Source: Rhodopseudomonas sp. P2A-2r
GTDB taxonomy: Bacteria; Pseudomonadota; Alphaproteobacteria; Rhizobiales; Xanthobacteraceae
DNA: 64,000 bases
Reading direction: 5' to 3'
Assembly: GCF_026015985.1 (NCBI RefSeq)
Contig: NZ_CP110389.1
Span: 5,488,001 to 5,552,000, forward strand
A program made the position numbers and the translations under genes. How positions within the stretch are numbered: position 1 is the first letter of the stretch; each line of letters opens with the position of its first letter. The notes under the pieces are model-generated. The model was not told the DNA's origin and searched no databases. It was given only the letters and a program-made list of their open reading frames with translations. Positions 28,434 to 39,224 of the stretch are shown one piece after another.

Positions 28434-29401
28434 ATGAAAGCAGTGATCGTCTCCAGGCATGGCGAACGGCCGGTCTATGGTGACTTCAGCGAGCCGCAGC
28501 CAGCTGCAGGCGAGAGCCGCATCGCGGTGAGCGCCGCCGCCATCAGTCAGTTGGTCAAGAGCCGGGCCTCCGGCCGGCACTACAGCTCCTCCGGGGAATT
28601 TCCGTTCGTGGTCGGCGTCGACGGCGTCGGACGGACTGACGATGGGCGCCGGGTTTATTTCGTTCTGCCGAAAGCCCCCAACGGCAGCATGGCCGAGCGA
28701 ACCGTGGTGTCGTCGGCGCAATGCATCGCCCTGCCCGACGATCTTGACGACGTGACCGCCGCGGCGATCGCCAATCCCGGCATGTCGTCGTGGTCGCCTA
28801 TACGGAGCGCGCAGCATTGCAGGCCGGCGAAACCGTGCTGGTCAACGGCGCGACCGGCACTGCGGGTCGCCTCGCCGTGCAGATCGCAAAACATCTCGGC
28901 GCCCGGCAGGTCATCGCCACCGGCCGCAATTCCGAAGCCCTGGAAGCGCTGCCGGCGCTTGGAGCCGATGTGATCATTCCGCTCGGGGACGACGAAGCGA
29001 ATACGGAAAACGTCATCAAGGAGCAGTTCGCCGCAGGCGTCGATGTGGTGATCGACTATCTGTGGGGTCGCAGCGCCGAGCGCCTCCTGATCGCAGGCGC
29101 CAGGGCCGGACGGGATGCCGTGCCCATCCGTTTCGTCCAGGTCGGCGCCGCCAGCGGCACGGACATCACCCTGCCGGCTGCAGTATTGCGTTCCTCGGCC
29201 ATCACGCTGATGGGCAGCGGCATCGGTAGCGTCCCCCTCGATCGCATGCTTCACGCCATCGACGCGCTGCTTCGCGCCACCGTGCAGGCCGGCTTTCAGA
29301 TCCGGTCCACCCCTGTGCCGCTGTCGGATCTCGAACGCGCATGGGGCGATGACGACAGCACCCGACGCACCGTGTTCATTGCGGATGCGCCGACGTCATG
29401 A
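28434..29401 (+). pseudogene. Zinc-independent alcohol dehydrogenase/quinone oxidoreductase (MDR family), frameshifted
   Basis: N-terminal GroES-like domain (residues 1-120) reads MKAVIVSRHGERPVYGDFSE to AAAIANPGMSSW, then the frame is lost at GTCGTGGTCGCC (28791-28794). Restoring one G (GG to GGG) continues WVAYTERAALQAGETVLVNG and the Rossmann NADPH-binding site ATGTAGRLAVQIAKHLGARQ, to the stop at 29399-29401. Corrected length is 322 aa, normal for the family; zinc-ligand residues are absent. Likely substrates are quinones or enones. Divergent from MarR. The last 26 bp overlap the convergent glycosyltransferase gene. Confidence 0.85.
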
Positions 29402-30617
29402 TCAGTGCCGAGGGCTGCCCTGCCGGTTGCGCGGCGCGCTTCCGCCACGCCCCGCAGCGCGCCGCAATCAGGCCGGCCACCAGCAGCGTGGCGCCGAAGC
29501 CGGTGGGCGCGCCGAGCAGCGGATAGATCATCAGCAGCACCGCTGCGAGGCCCAGCACCGGCAGCTCATGGCGGGCAAAACCTTCGGCAAGGCCGACGCG
29601 CATCAGGAACGCCACGGCGATGGCCAGCACCATGACGTCGTAGAGAAACAGATAGGGCGTCACCAGCAGGGTGCCGGTGGCCAGCGCCGCGGCCTTGAGT
29701 TCATAGCGCACGCGGCTGCGCCACAGCACTACCAGCGTTGCCGCCACCGTCGCGGTCATGACCCACTGGAATGTCCAGCCGAGCGGCTCGCTGCCGCCGA
29801 AATAGCGCACCAGCGCAAAGATGCTCTGCATCTTGCCCCAAGGCGCCCGGCCCTCGGTGAGGAAGGCCTGCGAGAACATTGGCATCCACTTGAAGAAGGC
29901 CTGCCAGCTGTCGCTGCCGAAGGCGAGCCATGACACCAGAACCAGCGCGACCACGGTGACGCCGGCGCTGACGAAGGTGCGCCATTGCGCGGTGGCGATC
30001 AGCACCAGCGGGAACAGCAGGCCGTATTGCGGTTTGTAGCTGAGCAGCCCGAGGCAGATGCCGGCGAGAATCGGCCGTGTCGGCAGCAGCACCAGCATGC
30101 CGCCGATCAGCGATGCCGTGAGGAAACCGTTCTGCCCGACCAGCGTGTTGGTCATCACCACCGGGAACGCCAGCGCCAGCAAGAGACCGAACGGCCGCCC
30201 GACAATGGCGCGCATCGCCGCGAGATAGGGAATGAGACTGACAAGCGGCCAACTGACAAAAGCGAGGCCATAGGGCAGCAGCGCCAGCAGTTCGGCGACG
30301 AACAGGAACGGCGGCGGATAGTGCCAGGCGAAGTTGCCCTCATAGCTCTGGCCGAGCACCGCCACCTGCAACTGCTTCTGAACGCCCCAGTCCCAGGCCA
30401 GCGCCGGATGGCCGTCCAATGCCAGCCTGCCGGCCGACCAGACATTGACGAAATCGGTGGGCATACCGAGGCCCTGGTCGTCGAAGATCCAGCCGCGGCC
30501 GTAGAAGGCCGGGAAGAACACGACGTTGAGCACCGCCAGCACGAAGCAGACATTGAGCAGCACCGCGGGGATCGCGGGGCGGTCCCTCGGCGTCGACATC
30601 GTCAGCGGCGCGGCCAT
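29376..30617 (-). CDS. GT87/DUF2029-family polyprenyl-phosphate-mannose-type glycosyltransferase
   Basis: 413 aa from the ATG at 30617 (GGGGAG 5 nt upstream). About ten membrane helices. The family signature is the N-terminal FPAFYGRGWIFDDQGLGMPT followed by DFVNVWSAGRLALDGHPALA, and HYPPPFLFVAELLALLPYGL, typical of GT-C fold mannosyltransferases using lipid-linked sugars. Its acceptor is unknown; no surface-polysaccharide genes are adjacent. Convergent with the oxidoreductase. Confidence 0.82.
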   Translation of the reverse strand: MAAPLTMSTPRDRPAIPAVLLNVCFVLAVLNVVFFPAFYGRGWIFDDQGLGMPTDFVNVWSAGRLALDGHPALAWDWGVQKQLQVAVLGQSYEGNFAWHYPPPFLFVAELLALLPYGLAFVSWPLVSLIPYLAAMRAIVGRPFGLLLALAFPVVMTNTLVGQNGFLTASLIGGMLVLLPTRPILAGICLGLLSYKPQYGLLFPLVLIATAQWRTFVSAGVTVVALVLVSWLAFGSDSWQAFFKWMPMFSQAFLTEGRAPWGKMQSIFALVRYFGGSEPLGWTFQWVMTATVAATLVVLWRSRVRYELKAAALATGTLLVTPYLFLYDVMVLAIAVAFLMRVGLAEGFARHELPVLGLAAVLLMIYPLLGAPTGFGATLLVAGLIAARCGAWRKRAAQPAGQPSALIMTSAHPQ

Positions 30618-30678
30618 GCGCACTCCCCAGCGCGCCTCATGCGCGCCGGCAGAATGCCATCGCGGCGTTGCGGAAAAC

Positions 30679-32154
30679 TTAAGGCCGGGCCAGCCCGGGC
30701 GCTGGCACCACTGCCCGGCCCCGCATCAGCGCCATATACAGCGCCGCCGCCAGCGTCGCGCCGATCAGCCAGCCCCAGTCGCCGATATTCGGCACCACCT
30801 TGTAGGCGCCGAGCAGCGCCAGGCCGATCGACACCACCGCGGAGCCGGCCAGCGCCTGCAGTGCCCGGACGTTCCAGCCGCTCGCGAAATACAGCGAGCC
30901 GTTCGGCGACATCGTATAGAGGTCGGCCAGCACCACCTGCTGCTTCTTCACCAGATAATAGTCGGCGATCATGATGCCGAACATCGGCCCCAGCGCCGCG
31001 CCGAAAATGCTGACGAAGATGGTGATGGCCTGCGGGCTGGAGACGAAGATCCATGGGCACACCAGCACCGACAGGATCGAGGTGATCAGGCCGCCGAGCT
31101 TGAAGTCGATCTTCTCCGGATAGAGGTTGGAAATGTCGTAGGCCGGCGACACGAAATTGGCGACGATGTTGATGCCCATGGTCGCCACGATGAAGGTGAC
31201 CGAGCCGAGCGCCACCACCCAGGGATTACCGATCCGCTCGACGATGGCCACGGGATCCATGATCGCCTCGCCGAACACGTTGACCGTGCCGGCGGTGACG
31301 ATCACCGTGATGATCGCGAACACGATGAAGTTCACCGGCAGCCCGAGGAAGTTGCCGACCTTCATCGACCTTTCGTCGCGGGCGAAGCGCGAGAAGTCGC
31401 CGAAGTTCAGCAGCAGCGCCGCGAAATACGCCACGATCAGCATCGCGGCATTGGCCATGTGGCCGATGGCCGACCCCTCGACGCGCGGGCTGAGCTGCAG
31501 CGACAGGCTGGACGTGCCGGTCTGTGCCAGAATCCAGATCGCCAGCGCGAACATCACGATGTAGACGACGGGTCCGCAGAAATCGATGAACTTCCTGATC
31601 GTCTCCATGCCGTTGAGAAAGATCAGCAGCTGGAACAGCCACATGAACAGGAAGCTGCCCCAGCCCAGCGGCGACAGGCCGACAAAACTGCCATGGGTCC
31701 AGATCTCGGCAGCGGGATAGAACGCCAGCACCAGAGCCTGCACCGCCTTGGAAGCGAAATAGGTCTGCACGCCGTACCAGACGATGCCGACAATGCCGCG
31801 CAGGCCGGCAGCGATGTTGGCGCCCATGACGCCGAACGACATCCGTGCCACCACCGGAAACGGCGTGCCGTATTTGAGCGACGGCCGCCCGATCAGGTTC
31901 ATCAGGAAATAAACCGCGGTGATACCAACCACCATGGCGACTAGCACTTCCCAGCCGGTAAGGCCGAGGAAGAACAGGCTGGCCGCAAAGGTGTAGCCGC
32001 CGACCGAATGCACATCGGACATCCACATGGCGAAGATGCTGAACACGCCCCAGGTCCGCCCGGCGGGCGCCACCGGCGCCAGATCGTGATTGTAGAGCCG
32101 GGGATCGGCGCCTGGGATGACAATGACGGGCGACGGGTTCGAATGGGCTGACAT
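30679..32154 (-). CDS. NCS1-family nucleobase/allantoin/hydantoin permease
   Basis: 491 aa, 12 helices expected. The ATG at 32154 has GGAGATTCCG before it. Core NCS1 sequence: PAGRTWGVFSIFAMWMSDVH, FPVVARMSFGVMGANIAAGL, WYGVQTYFASKAVQALVLAF, and the Na+/substrate region MGINIVANFVSPAYDISNLY. Transports a nucleobase-type compound (cytosine, uracil, allantoin or hydantoin; the exact one cannot be read from sequence alone). No catabolic genes for these are adjacent. Confidence 0.9.
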   Translation of the reverse strand: MSAHSNPSPVIVIPGADPRLYNHDLAPVAPAGRTWGVFSIFAMWMSDVHSVGGYTFAASLFFLGLTGWEVLVAMVVGITAVYFLMNLIGRPSLKYGTPFPVVARMSFGVMGANIAAGLRGIVGIVWYGVQTYFASKAVQALVLAFYPAAEIWTHGSFVGLSPLGWGSFLFMWLFQLLIFLNGMETIRKFIDFCGPVVYIVMFALAIWILAQTGTSSLSLQLSPRVEGSAIGHMANAAMLIVAYFAALLLNFGDFSRFARDERSMKVGNFLGLPVNFIVFAIITVIVTAGTVNVFGEAIMDPVAIVERIGNPWVVALGSVTFIVATMGINIVANFVSPAYDISNLYPEKIDFKLGGLITSILSVLVCPWIFVSSPQAITIFVSIFGAALGPMFGIMIADYYLVKKQQVVLADLYTMSPNGSLYFASGWNVRALQALAGSAVVSIGLALLGAYKVVPNIGDWGWLIGATLAAALYMALMRGRAVVPAPGLARP

Positions 32155-32228
32155 CGGAATCTCCTGCGCTGCCGGAGGATCGACCTGATACTTTTGAAAA
32201 GCAAGACCCGCGCCAGAATTGATACCAG

Positions 32229-33335
32229 TCAGGCCAGCATCTCCGTGACCGGCCGGCGCAACGACGGCGGCATCGGCGGCCCATAGCCGAAGCGGACGAT
32301 CAGGTCGGGCCGCGCGCCGGACGCCAGCAGCCCCGCAAGCCGCTGCCGCACCGACGCGACCTCGACCGCCTGGTTGAGGAACGCGTGGCTGATGCCGAGC
32401 GCGGTGGCCTGCAGGGCGAAGCGCTGATAGGCGCGCCCGCTCGCCAGCCAATGCGCCCCGTCGTCCCGCGCCGAGACGAAGATGGCGAGGCCCGCCGAAC
32501 TGGCGATCTGGTCGCGACATTTTTTGTTCTCGGAGTCGGCGGACATCACCACGTCGAACAGCATTCGGCCGACCGGCGTCGGCAGTGCCGGATTGCCGGA
32601 CGCCGCCACGAACAGCCCGTCTGCCGTGCGCAGCGCCTCGGCATAGCTAAAGCGTAGCCAGTGTTTCAGCTCGGCCATGAATACCGGGTCGTTCAACTGC
32701 CGGCTATTGCCATCGATGATCAGGCCCGCCACGGCATCGATGGCCGGCCGCTCGGTCAACAGCAGCAGCTTCACGCCCTCGCCGTTGCCGGCCGCGGCCA
32801 GCGCCCGCAGCGCATCCGCGGCAACCGCACGGCCGTCATACAAGGCGCGGCTGCATTGCCGCGTCATGATCGCCGCGGCCATCGGCGTGGTGACGGTGTC
32901 GCCGTCGCTGAGGTCGATGACCACGCGCTCGTCGCCCTGTGAATCGAATCGCGGCGTCGCCACGAGTCCGAACACCGGCGCCGCCTGCACGATGTTCTCC
33001 ACCGCCGCGCCGAGGCTGGCATAGAGATGATGGTCGTCGGGATCGACCACCGGCGTGCGCCGCGCAAAGTCCGGCAGCACGGCGATCGTCGCCTCGCCGA
33101 TCGCGAAGCGCCAGGCCTGGGTGTTGTGGCTGTTGGCGGCGAGCGTCGCGGCGCGCACCAACTCGGTCAGCGCGTTGCGACCGCGCAGCCTGCCGTCGAG
33201 CGGCCGGCGCAAGGCCGCGGCGGCAGCACGCCATTCGCCGATATCCTGCCGTGTCTCAAGTATCAGACCGCCGACGCCAGCCGCGACCACGCCGCCCGCC
33301 ACGCCGCCGCCGATGAGAAGAGTCCTGCGATCCAT
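32229..33335 (-). CDS. Acg-like nitroreductase-family protein
   Basis: 368 aa from the ATG at 33335 (MDRRTLLIGGGVAGGVVAAG). The RR plus hydrophobic N-terminus suggests a Tat signal or anchor. The body is a diverged double nitroreductase fold: RAATLAANSHNTQAWRFAIG (FMN-phosphate-contact pattern SxHNTQ), DDHHLYASLGAAVENIVQAA, and ALGISHAFLNQAVEVASVRQ near the end. Acg-type proteins may sequester FMN rather than catalyse. The downstream NCS1 permease starts 74 bp away on the same strand. Confidence 0.8.
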   Translation of the reverse strand: MDRRTLLIGGGVAGGVVAAGVGGLILETRQDIGEWRAAAAALRRPLDGRLRGRNALTELVRAATLAANSHNTQAWRFAIGEATIAVLPDFARRTPVVDPDDHHLYASLGAAVENIVQAAPVFGLVATPRFDSQGDERVVIDLSDGDTVTTPMAAAIMTRQCSRALYDGRAVAADALRALAAAGNGEGVKLLLLTERPAIDAVAGLIIDGNSRQLNDPVFMAELKHWLRFSYAEALRTADGLFVAASGNPALPTPVGRMLFDVVMSADSENKKCRDQIASSAGLAIFVSARDDGAHWLASGRAYQRFALQATALGISHAFLNQAVEVASVRQRLAGLLASGARPDLIVRFGYGPPMPPSLRRPVTEMLA

Positions 33336-33469
33336 GGCGCGCTCCGAAGTTGGTCGTCGTGACCCTAGGTGGTCATCGGCGCGGTGGTATTGATATCGCG
33401 CAAGCAGCCGGGTGTGCAGAGTCCGCTGCGCGGCCCAGCGTGACAAGATTTCCTCAACCTCACTGTTGA

Positions 33470-33495
33470 CTATAGTCCTATTGTCACCTATAGTC
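33470..33495. promoter_or_regulatory. Direct repeat CTATAGTC x2, 18 bp apart
   Basis: CTATAGTC at 33470-33477 and again at 33488-33495, within TTGACTATAGTCCTATTG. Located about 135 bp upstream of the Acg-like gene. It could be tandem regulator sites or a promoter; which is not clear. Confidence 0.35.
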
Positions 33496-33589
33496 TCCCC
33501 ATCCTGCTCAACGAGGGGCGCTGTCATGAGGCGTCTTGAGAGTGGAGCCGGATGCGGTGTCCCGCGCGTGTGCCTCGCAAGCACGCCCC

Positions 33590-34064
33590 GGGAGGCTTGA
33601 GGTCACCGTCCGGGCCCACTACGGGGCTCTGCCGCTCTTTGCCGGCTGGACGTGGACAGTGACAAGGCGGGGAAAGCCCGCCGGAAGCTGCCCCGGAAGA
33701 ACGGTCCCTCAGCCATAAACCCCGCGGTGGCGCGCCCGCAGGCGCGCCGCTCCCCTCATGTCTGGAGGGGAGATCTGCTCACACCTCGGACGCCTTGGGT
33801 GGGCGCCGCGAGAACGAGAGCACTTGGCTGTTTGACATTCGAATATGATCAGCGCGAAAGCGCCAAGATGCGTGTCCCGGACGCGCTGCAGCCTAGCGAA
33901 GCAAAGCTTCGCGCGGATGCGCAGCATCGCATGCTGCTGCGCAGATCCGGGACCGTCACGAACACCGTCGATTGGAATGGCCCCGGATCAGCGAAGCGAT
34001 ACTGGCGGCGATGCTGTCGCTTCGCCTGGCATCGCATCGCATCCGGGGCACGAGATCCAACCAC
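33590..34064. repeat. Non-coding GC-rich block and palindromic repeat downstream of ftsH
   Basis: No convincing gene in this part of the 33336-34113 gap. From 33650 to 33790 there are several short stems (GGCGGGGAAAGCCCGCC; GGCGCGCCCGCAGGCGCGCC). From about 33870 to 34050 there is a REP-like unit, GTCCCGGACGCGCTGCAGC...CTGCGCAGATCCGGGAC, then CCCCGGATCAGCGAAGCGAT...ATCGCATCCGGGG. The GCAGATCCGGGA core also occurs at about 55449, so it is a dispersed family. Confidence 0.55.
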
Positions 34065-34092
34065 AAAAAACGCGGCCTCGCGGCCGCGTTTT
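34065..34092 (-). terminator. Rho-independent terminator of ftsH
   Basis: AAAACGCGGCC-TCGC-GGCCGCGTTTT, an 11-bp perfect stem with flanking T/A runs; it could also terminate transcription from the left. It starts 22 bp after the ftsH stop. Confidence 0.85.
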
Positions 34093-34113
34093 GCAATCCT
34101 CGATGCAGCAGGC

Positions 34114-36030
<1,917 letters not shown>

Positions 36031-36255
36031 TGAACTTCCTTCGTCGCCGCGCGGATCGCGGCCTTATTTCCCTTGGATCGGCTCAAGGGATCACCCTGGG
36101 TCGGTTGCATTACAATCTAGGTGCGGGACGACGCGATGCCAAGGGAACCATTCGGGACTATTTAGCGCATCCTAGCGCTATTCCAGTTCAAATGATGGCG
36201 TCTCGCCGGGGTTTTCCGCCGGTGGTTAAAGGATAGCGCTGCGGCTGCTCCGCCT

Positions 36256-37284
36256 TCACGTCCCAATCGGCCGGCGGCGCGGCGGCGCAGCCTCGATTCG
36301 CAGCAGGTCGCCGGTCAGGCTGACCAGCGCACCGGCCAGGGTCTGCTTGAGCCGGATACCTTTGGCACCGTCGCGACAGGCCTGGTCCAGCGCCAGCACC
36401 AGCGCCTCGGCCTTGCCGAGTTCGGCCGGGCCCTCATGGCCGGCCCGGTTGACCATGCGCAGCAGCAGCCGGAGCCGGATTTCCTCAGGGAGCGCGGCGA
36501 AGATCTTGGCGTCAACACCGGGCCGGGGATCGCTTTTCAGCGCCAGAAAGCGCTCTGCCCCGTCGACCAACACCTCCAGCGCGGCATTGGCCCGCGCCAA
36601 CCGCGCCGCCAGCCGCGCCAGATTGCGCGAATCGAACCCCTCTTCGGCCAAACCGGGCATCAGCGCCCGCAGCCGCGGCCGGGTGAAATGGGTATCGCGG
36701 TTGGTGGGATCGTCGGCGAAATCGACCTTCGCCCTGGCCAGGGTGGCGATTAACCGCGCCTTGGCCACGTCGAGCAAGGGCCGCGCCAGCACCACGCCCC
36801 CGCGCTCCGATTCGCGCGCCATGGCGGCCAGGCCTGCAATACCGCTGCCACGCGCCATCCGCATCAGCAGCGTCTCAGCCTGGTCGTCGCGGGTATGCGC
36901 GGTAAGGATATGGGTCGCACCGCTCGCCCGTGCCGCCTTGGCCAACAGCCGGTAGCGGGCCTCGCGCGCCGCCGCCGGCAGGCCGGTTTCGGGCTTGGCG
37001 TCGGTCCAGCGCAGGGTCCGATGCGGCAGATCAAGACTGACGGCGAGCCGCTTGACGTCGCGGGCCTCGCGGGCGGCTTCCGGCCGCAGCCCGTGGTCGA
37101 CCGTGACGGCGATCAGCGCCGGCCCGTTCTTGAGGGCGCGGCGCCAGCGCACCGCCAACCACATCAGCGCAATCGAATCGGGCCCGCCCGACACCGCAAG
37201 CACCAGCGCGGGCGCAGCCTTCCAGTCGGCAAACAGCTGCCTGGCATCCTGGGCCGAGATCGGAGAATCGTCGTCGTCGGACAT
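36256..37284 (-). CDS. tilS: tRNA(Ile)-lysidine synthase TilS
   Basis: 342 aa. Converts C34 of the CAU-anticodon tRNA(Ile) to lysidine using ATP and lysine, changing its decoding from AUG to AUA. The N-type ATP pyrophosphatase P-loop SGGPDS is at residues 32-37, followed by VDHGLRPEAAREARDVKRLA and ILTAHTRDDQAETLLMRMAR. It lacks the long C-terminal domain of the E. coli enzyme, as usual in alphaproteobacteria. Lies between cpoB and ftsH, the conserved order. Confidence 0.93.
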   Translation of the reverse strand: MSDDDDSPISAQDARQLFADWKAAPALVLAVSGGPDSIALMWLAVRWRRALKNGPALIAVTVDHGLRPEAAREARDVKRLAVSLDLPHRTLRWTDAKPETGLPAAAREARYRLLAKAARASGATHILTAHTRDDQAETLLMRMARGSGIAGLAAMARESERGGVVLARPLLDVAKARLIATLARAKVDFADDPTNRDTHFTRPRLRALMPGLAEEGFDSRNLARLAARLARANAALEVLVDGAERFLALKSDPRPGVDAKIFAALPEEIRLRLLLRMVNRAGHEGPAELGKAEALVLALDQACRDGAKGIRLKQTLAGALVSLTGDLLRIEAAPPRRRPIGT

Positions 37285-37343
37285 GAGCGGAAGCCGGTTG
37301 CCGTCCCCCGACAGATCGGAGGTCTAGTCGCGCGCGTCAAGCT

Positions 37344-38309
37344 CTAGCACTTAACCCGCTTCTGCTCGCGGTCCACGGCCTGCTTTACACCCTGCGAGGC
37401 GCGCGGATATTTTCGCGTGACCTCGCCGAACGCGGCGCAGGCAGCTTCCTTTTCCTTGAGCGCCGCCAGCGACTGGCCGAGCCGCAGCAAGGCGTCCGGG
37501 GCCTTCGCCGAACTGCCAAACTTGGTGGTTACGCCCAGAAAGGACTCCGCGGCGTCGCGATACTTCTGGCGCTGAAAGAAGCTCTCGCCGAGCCAATATT
37601 GCGAATCCGCCAGCAGCGGGTCGCTCGGATATTTCTGGGCGAAGTTGCGCATCGTCTCTTCGGCCAGGGCATAGTCGCGGCGCTGCATGTAGCCGATGCC
37701 GAGGTCGAACTCGTCCTTCGGCGTGGCGCCGGGCGGCAAGGTCGTCAGACCGCCGGCGGCGGCACCGCCCGGGCTGGCGTTGCCGAGTTCAAGCGGCTCT
37801 CCAGCCCCGCGACCGTTGGGCATGGTGGCGGGGGCATTGGCGGTGACCGGCAACTGGCCGCCGCCGAGCGCACGCGGCGCGCCGGGCGCGGCCGGATTGG
37901 CATTGGGATCGAAGGCGTCGTTACGCCGCCCGCCCCGCTGCGGCGGCGCGGGATCCTGCACGATCGGCGCGGGTGCCGCGATCTGCGGCGGGTCATAGGT
38001 CGGCTGCTGTTGCGTCGGCTGCCGCGCCGGCGCCGGTTGCGCGGGCACCGCAGCCACGTTGGGCCGCGCATTGCCGGCCGGCGGCACGCCGGCCTGCAGC
38101 TGGCGGATCTGCTCTTCAAGCTGGCGGTTGCGGAACTGCAGTTCTTCGTTCTGCCCGGTGAGCTGACGCAGCTGGCTCTCGAGCCGCTGGACCTGGACCT
38201 CGGGGTCGACATCGTCGGACTGCTGCATCTGGGCGAAAGCGTGCGACGGAATCGCCAGCGCCGCGGACATCAGGACCACGCGCGCGAAAGTATGAAGAGG
38301 GGATGACAT
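37344..38309 (-). CDS. cpoB: Tol-Pal system protein CpoB/YbgF
   Basis: 321 aa, periplasmic. The ATG at 38309 starts a signal peptide (ARVVLMSAALAIPSHAFAQM). Residues about 35-75 form a coiled coil (LESQLRQLTGQNEELQFRNR). A Pro/Gln/Ala-rich linker (80-190) is followed by three TPR repeats (EFDLGIGYMQRRDYALAEET, SQYWLGESFFQRQKYRDAAE and ALLRLGQSLAALKEKEAACA). It coordinates Tol-Pal with peptidoglycan synthesis during outer-membrane constriction. The start was moved from an upstream frame so that the signal peptide is N-terminal. Confidence 0.92.
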   Translation of the reverse strand: MSSPLHTFARVVLMSAALAIPSHAFAQMQQSDDVDPEVQVQRLESQLRQLTGQNEELQFRNRQLEEQIRQLQAGVPPAGNARPNVAAVPAQPAPARQPTQQQPTYDPPQIAAPAPIVQDPAPPQRGGRRNDAFDPNANPAAPGAPRALGGGQLPVTANAPATMPNGRGAGEPLELGNASPGGAAAGGLTTLPPGATPKDEFDLGIGYMQRRDYALAEETMRNFAQKYPSDPLLADSQYWLGESFFQRQKYRDAAESFLGVTTKFGSSAKAPDALLRLGQSLAALKEKEAACAAFGEVTRKYPRASQGVKQAVDREQKRVKC

Positions 38310-38410
38310 GTTTGCCTGACGAATTTTGCGCCAATCGAAAGCGCACCACATTGAGAGCTTCACTACGCCGAAAATGTGACTTTCGACAGGGGCAAGTTCT
38401 TTCACCCAAA

Positions 38411-38444
38411 ACAAAACCGGCGCCTGCCCGAAGGCAGACGCCGG
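38411..38444 (-). terminator. Rho-independent terminator after pal
   Basis: CCGGCGTCTGCC-TTCG-GGCAGGCGCCGG followed by TTTTG on the minus strand, 23 bp after the pal stop. cpoB, 100 bp further on, may therefore have its own promoter or depend on readthrough. Confidence 0.85.
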
Positions 38445-38466
38445 TGTGTTGATATCAATCGTTCGC

Positions 38467-38961
38467 TCAGGCGCCGGCGTTCAGCACGGTGACGGCACGG
38501 CGGTTCTGCGACCAGCACGAGATGTCGTTGCAGACCGCGACCGGACGCTCCTTGCCGTAGGAAATCGTCCGCATCCGGCTGGCATCGATCCCGCGCGAGG
38601 CGAGGAAGGTGCGGACCGACTGGGCGCGACGGGCGCCGAGCGCGATGTTGTATTCGCGGGTGCCGCGTTCGTCGGCATGGCCTTCGATGGTGAAGGAGTA
38701 GCGGTTGTAGCTCTGCAGCCACTGCGCCTGCTTCTCCAGCGTGGCAATCGCCTGCGGCGACAGTTCGGTCTGGTCGCTTTCGAAGAACACGCGATCGCCG
38801 ACATTGACCACGAAGTCCTGCTGGCTTCCCGGCGTCGCGGCGTTAGCCATCGAACCGTCGGCCCCCAGCGGATTCTTGTTGGCGCAAGCGCCCATCGATA
38901 GCGCCACAGCCAGAACTGCAGCCAGTTTAAATCCCTGGAGGATTCGCATCTGATTTTTCAT
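38467..38961 (-). CDS. pal: Peptidoglycan-associated lipoprotein Pal
   Basis: 164 aa. The signal peptide ends in a lipobox (VALSMGAC, acylated Cys near residue 26). An OmpA-like peptidoglycan-binding domain follows: FTIEGHADERGTREYNIALG and SYGKERPVAVCNDISCWSQN. It anchors the outer membrane to peptidoglycan and binds TolB. The ATG at 38961 has GGAGG 7 nt upstream; a second in-frame ATG four codons later is less favoured. Confidence 0.95.
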   Translation of the reverse strand: MKNQMRILQGFKLAAVLAVALSMGACANKNPLGADGSMANAATPGSQQDFVVNVGDRVFFESDQTELSPQAIATLEKQAQWLQSYNRYSFTIEGHADERGTREYNIALGARRAQSVRTFLASRGIDASRMRTISYGKERPVAVCNDISCWSQNRRAVTVLNAGA

Positions 38962-39224
38962 TCCGGAGCCTCCAACGCTCACGTTTTTTCCAACTGACAA
39001 CCGGTCTACAGGGCGTTGGTTAAGCGAACGTTCCGTCAACCTTGATGAGGTGTTGCCAAACCCGATCAAATGCCACAGGTCGCCGAAAAGCAACGGCTTG
39101 GTTAATGCGGAGTAAATGTGGCGCGACGGTGAAGGAAAGCCGCCAAAGCCAGCCGTTCCGGCAGAACTTTTGCAGTCGCCGGGCAAACACCCCTTGCGGC
39201 AGGTAGCGGCGGCCGCCTCTGCGG

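Noticed and set aside
33590..33790. tmRNA or RNase P RNA in the block downstream of ftsH
   Set aside because: I could not find the conserved core motifs of either RNA; only short unrelated stems are present.
38449..38458. TTGATATCAA as an FNR box
   Set aside because: It has no 4-nt spacer between the half-sites and is downstream of pal, so it does not fit the consensus or a promoter position.
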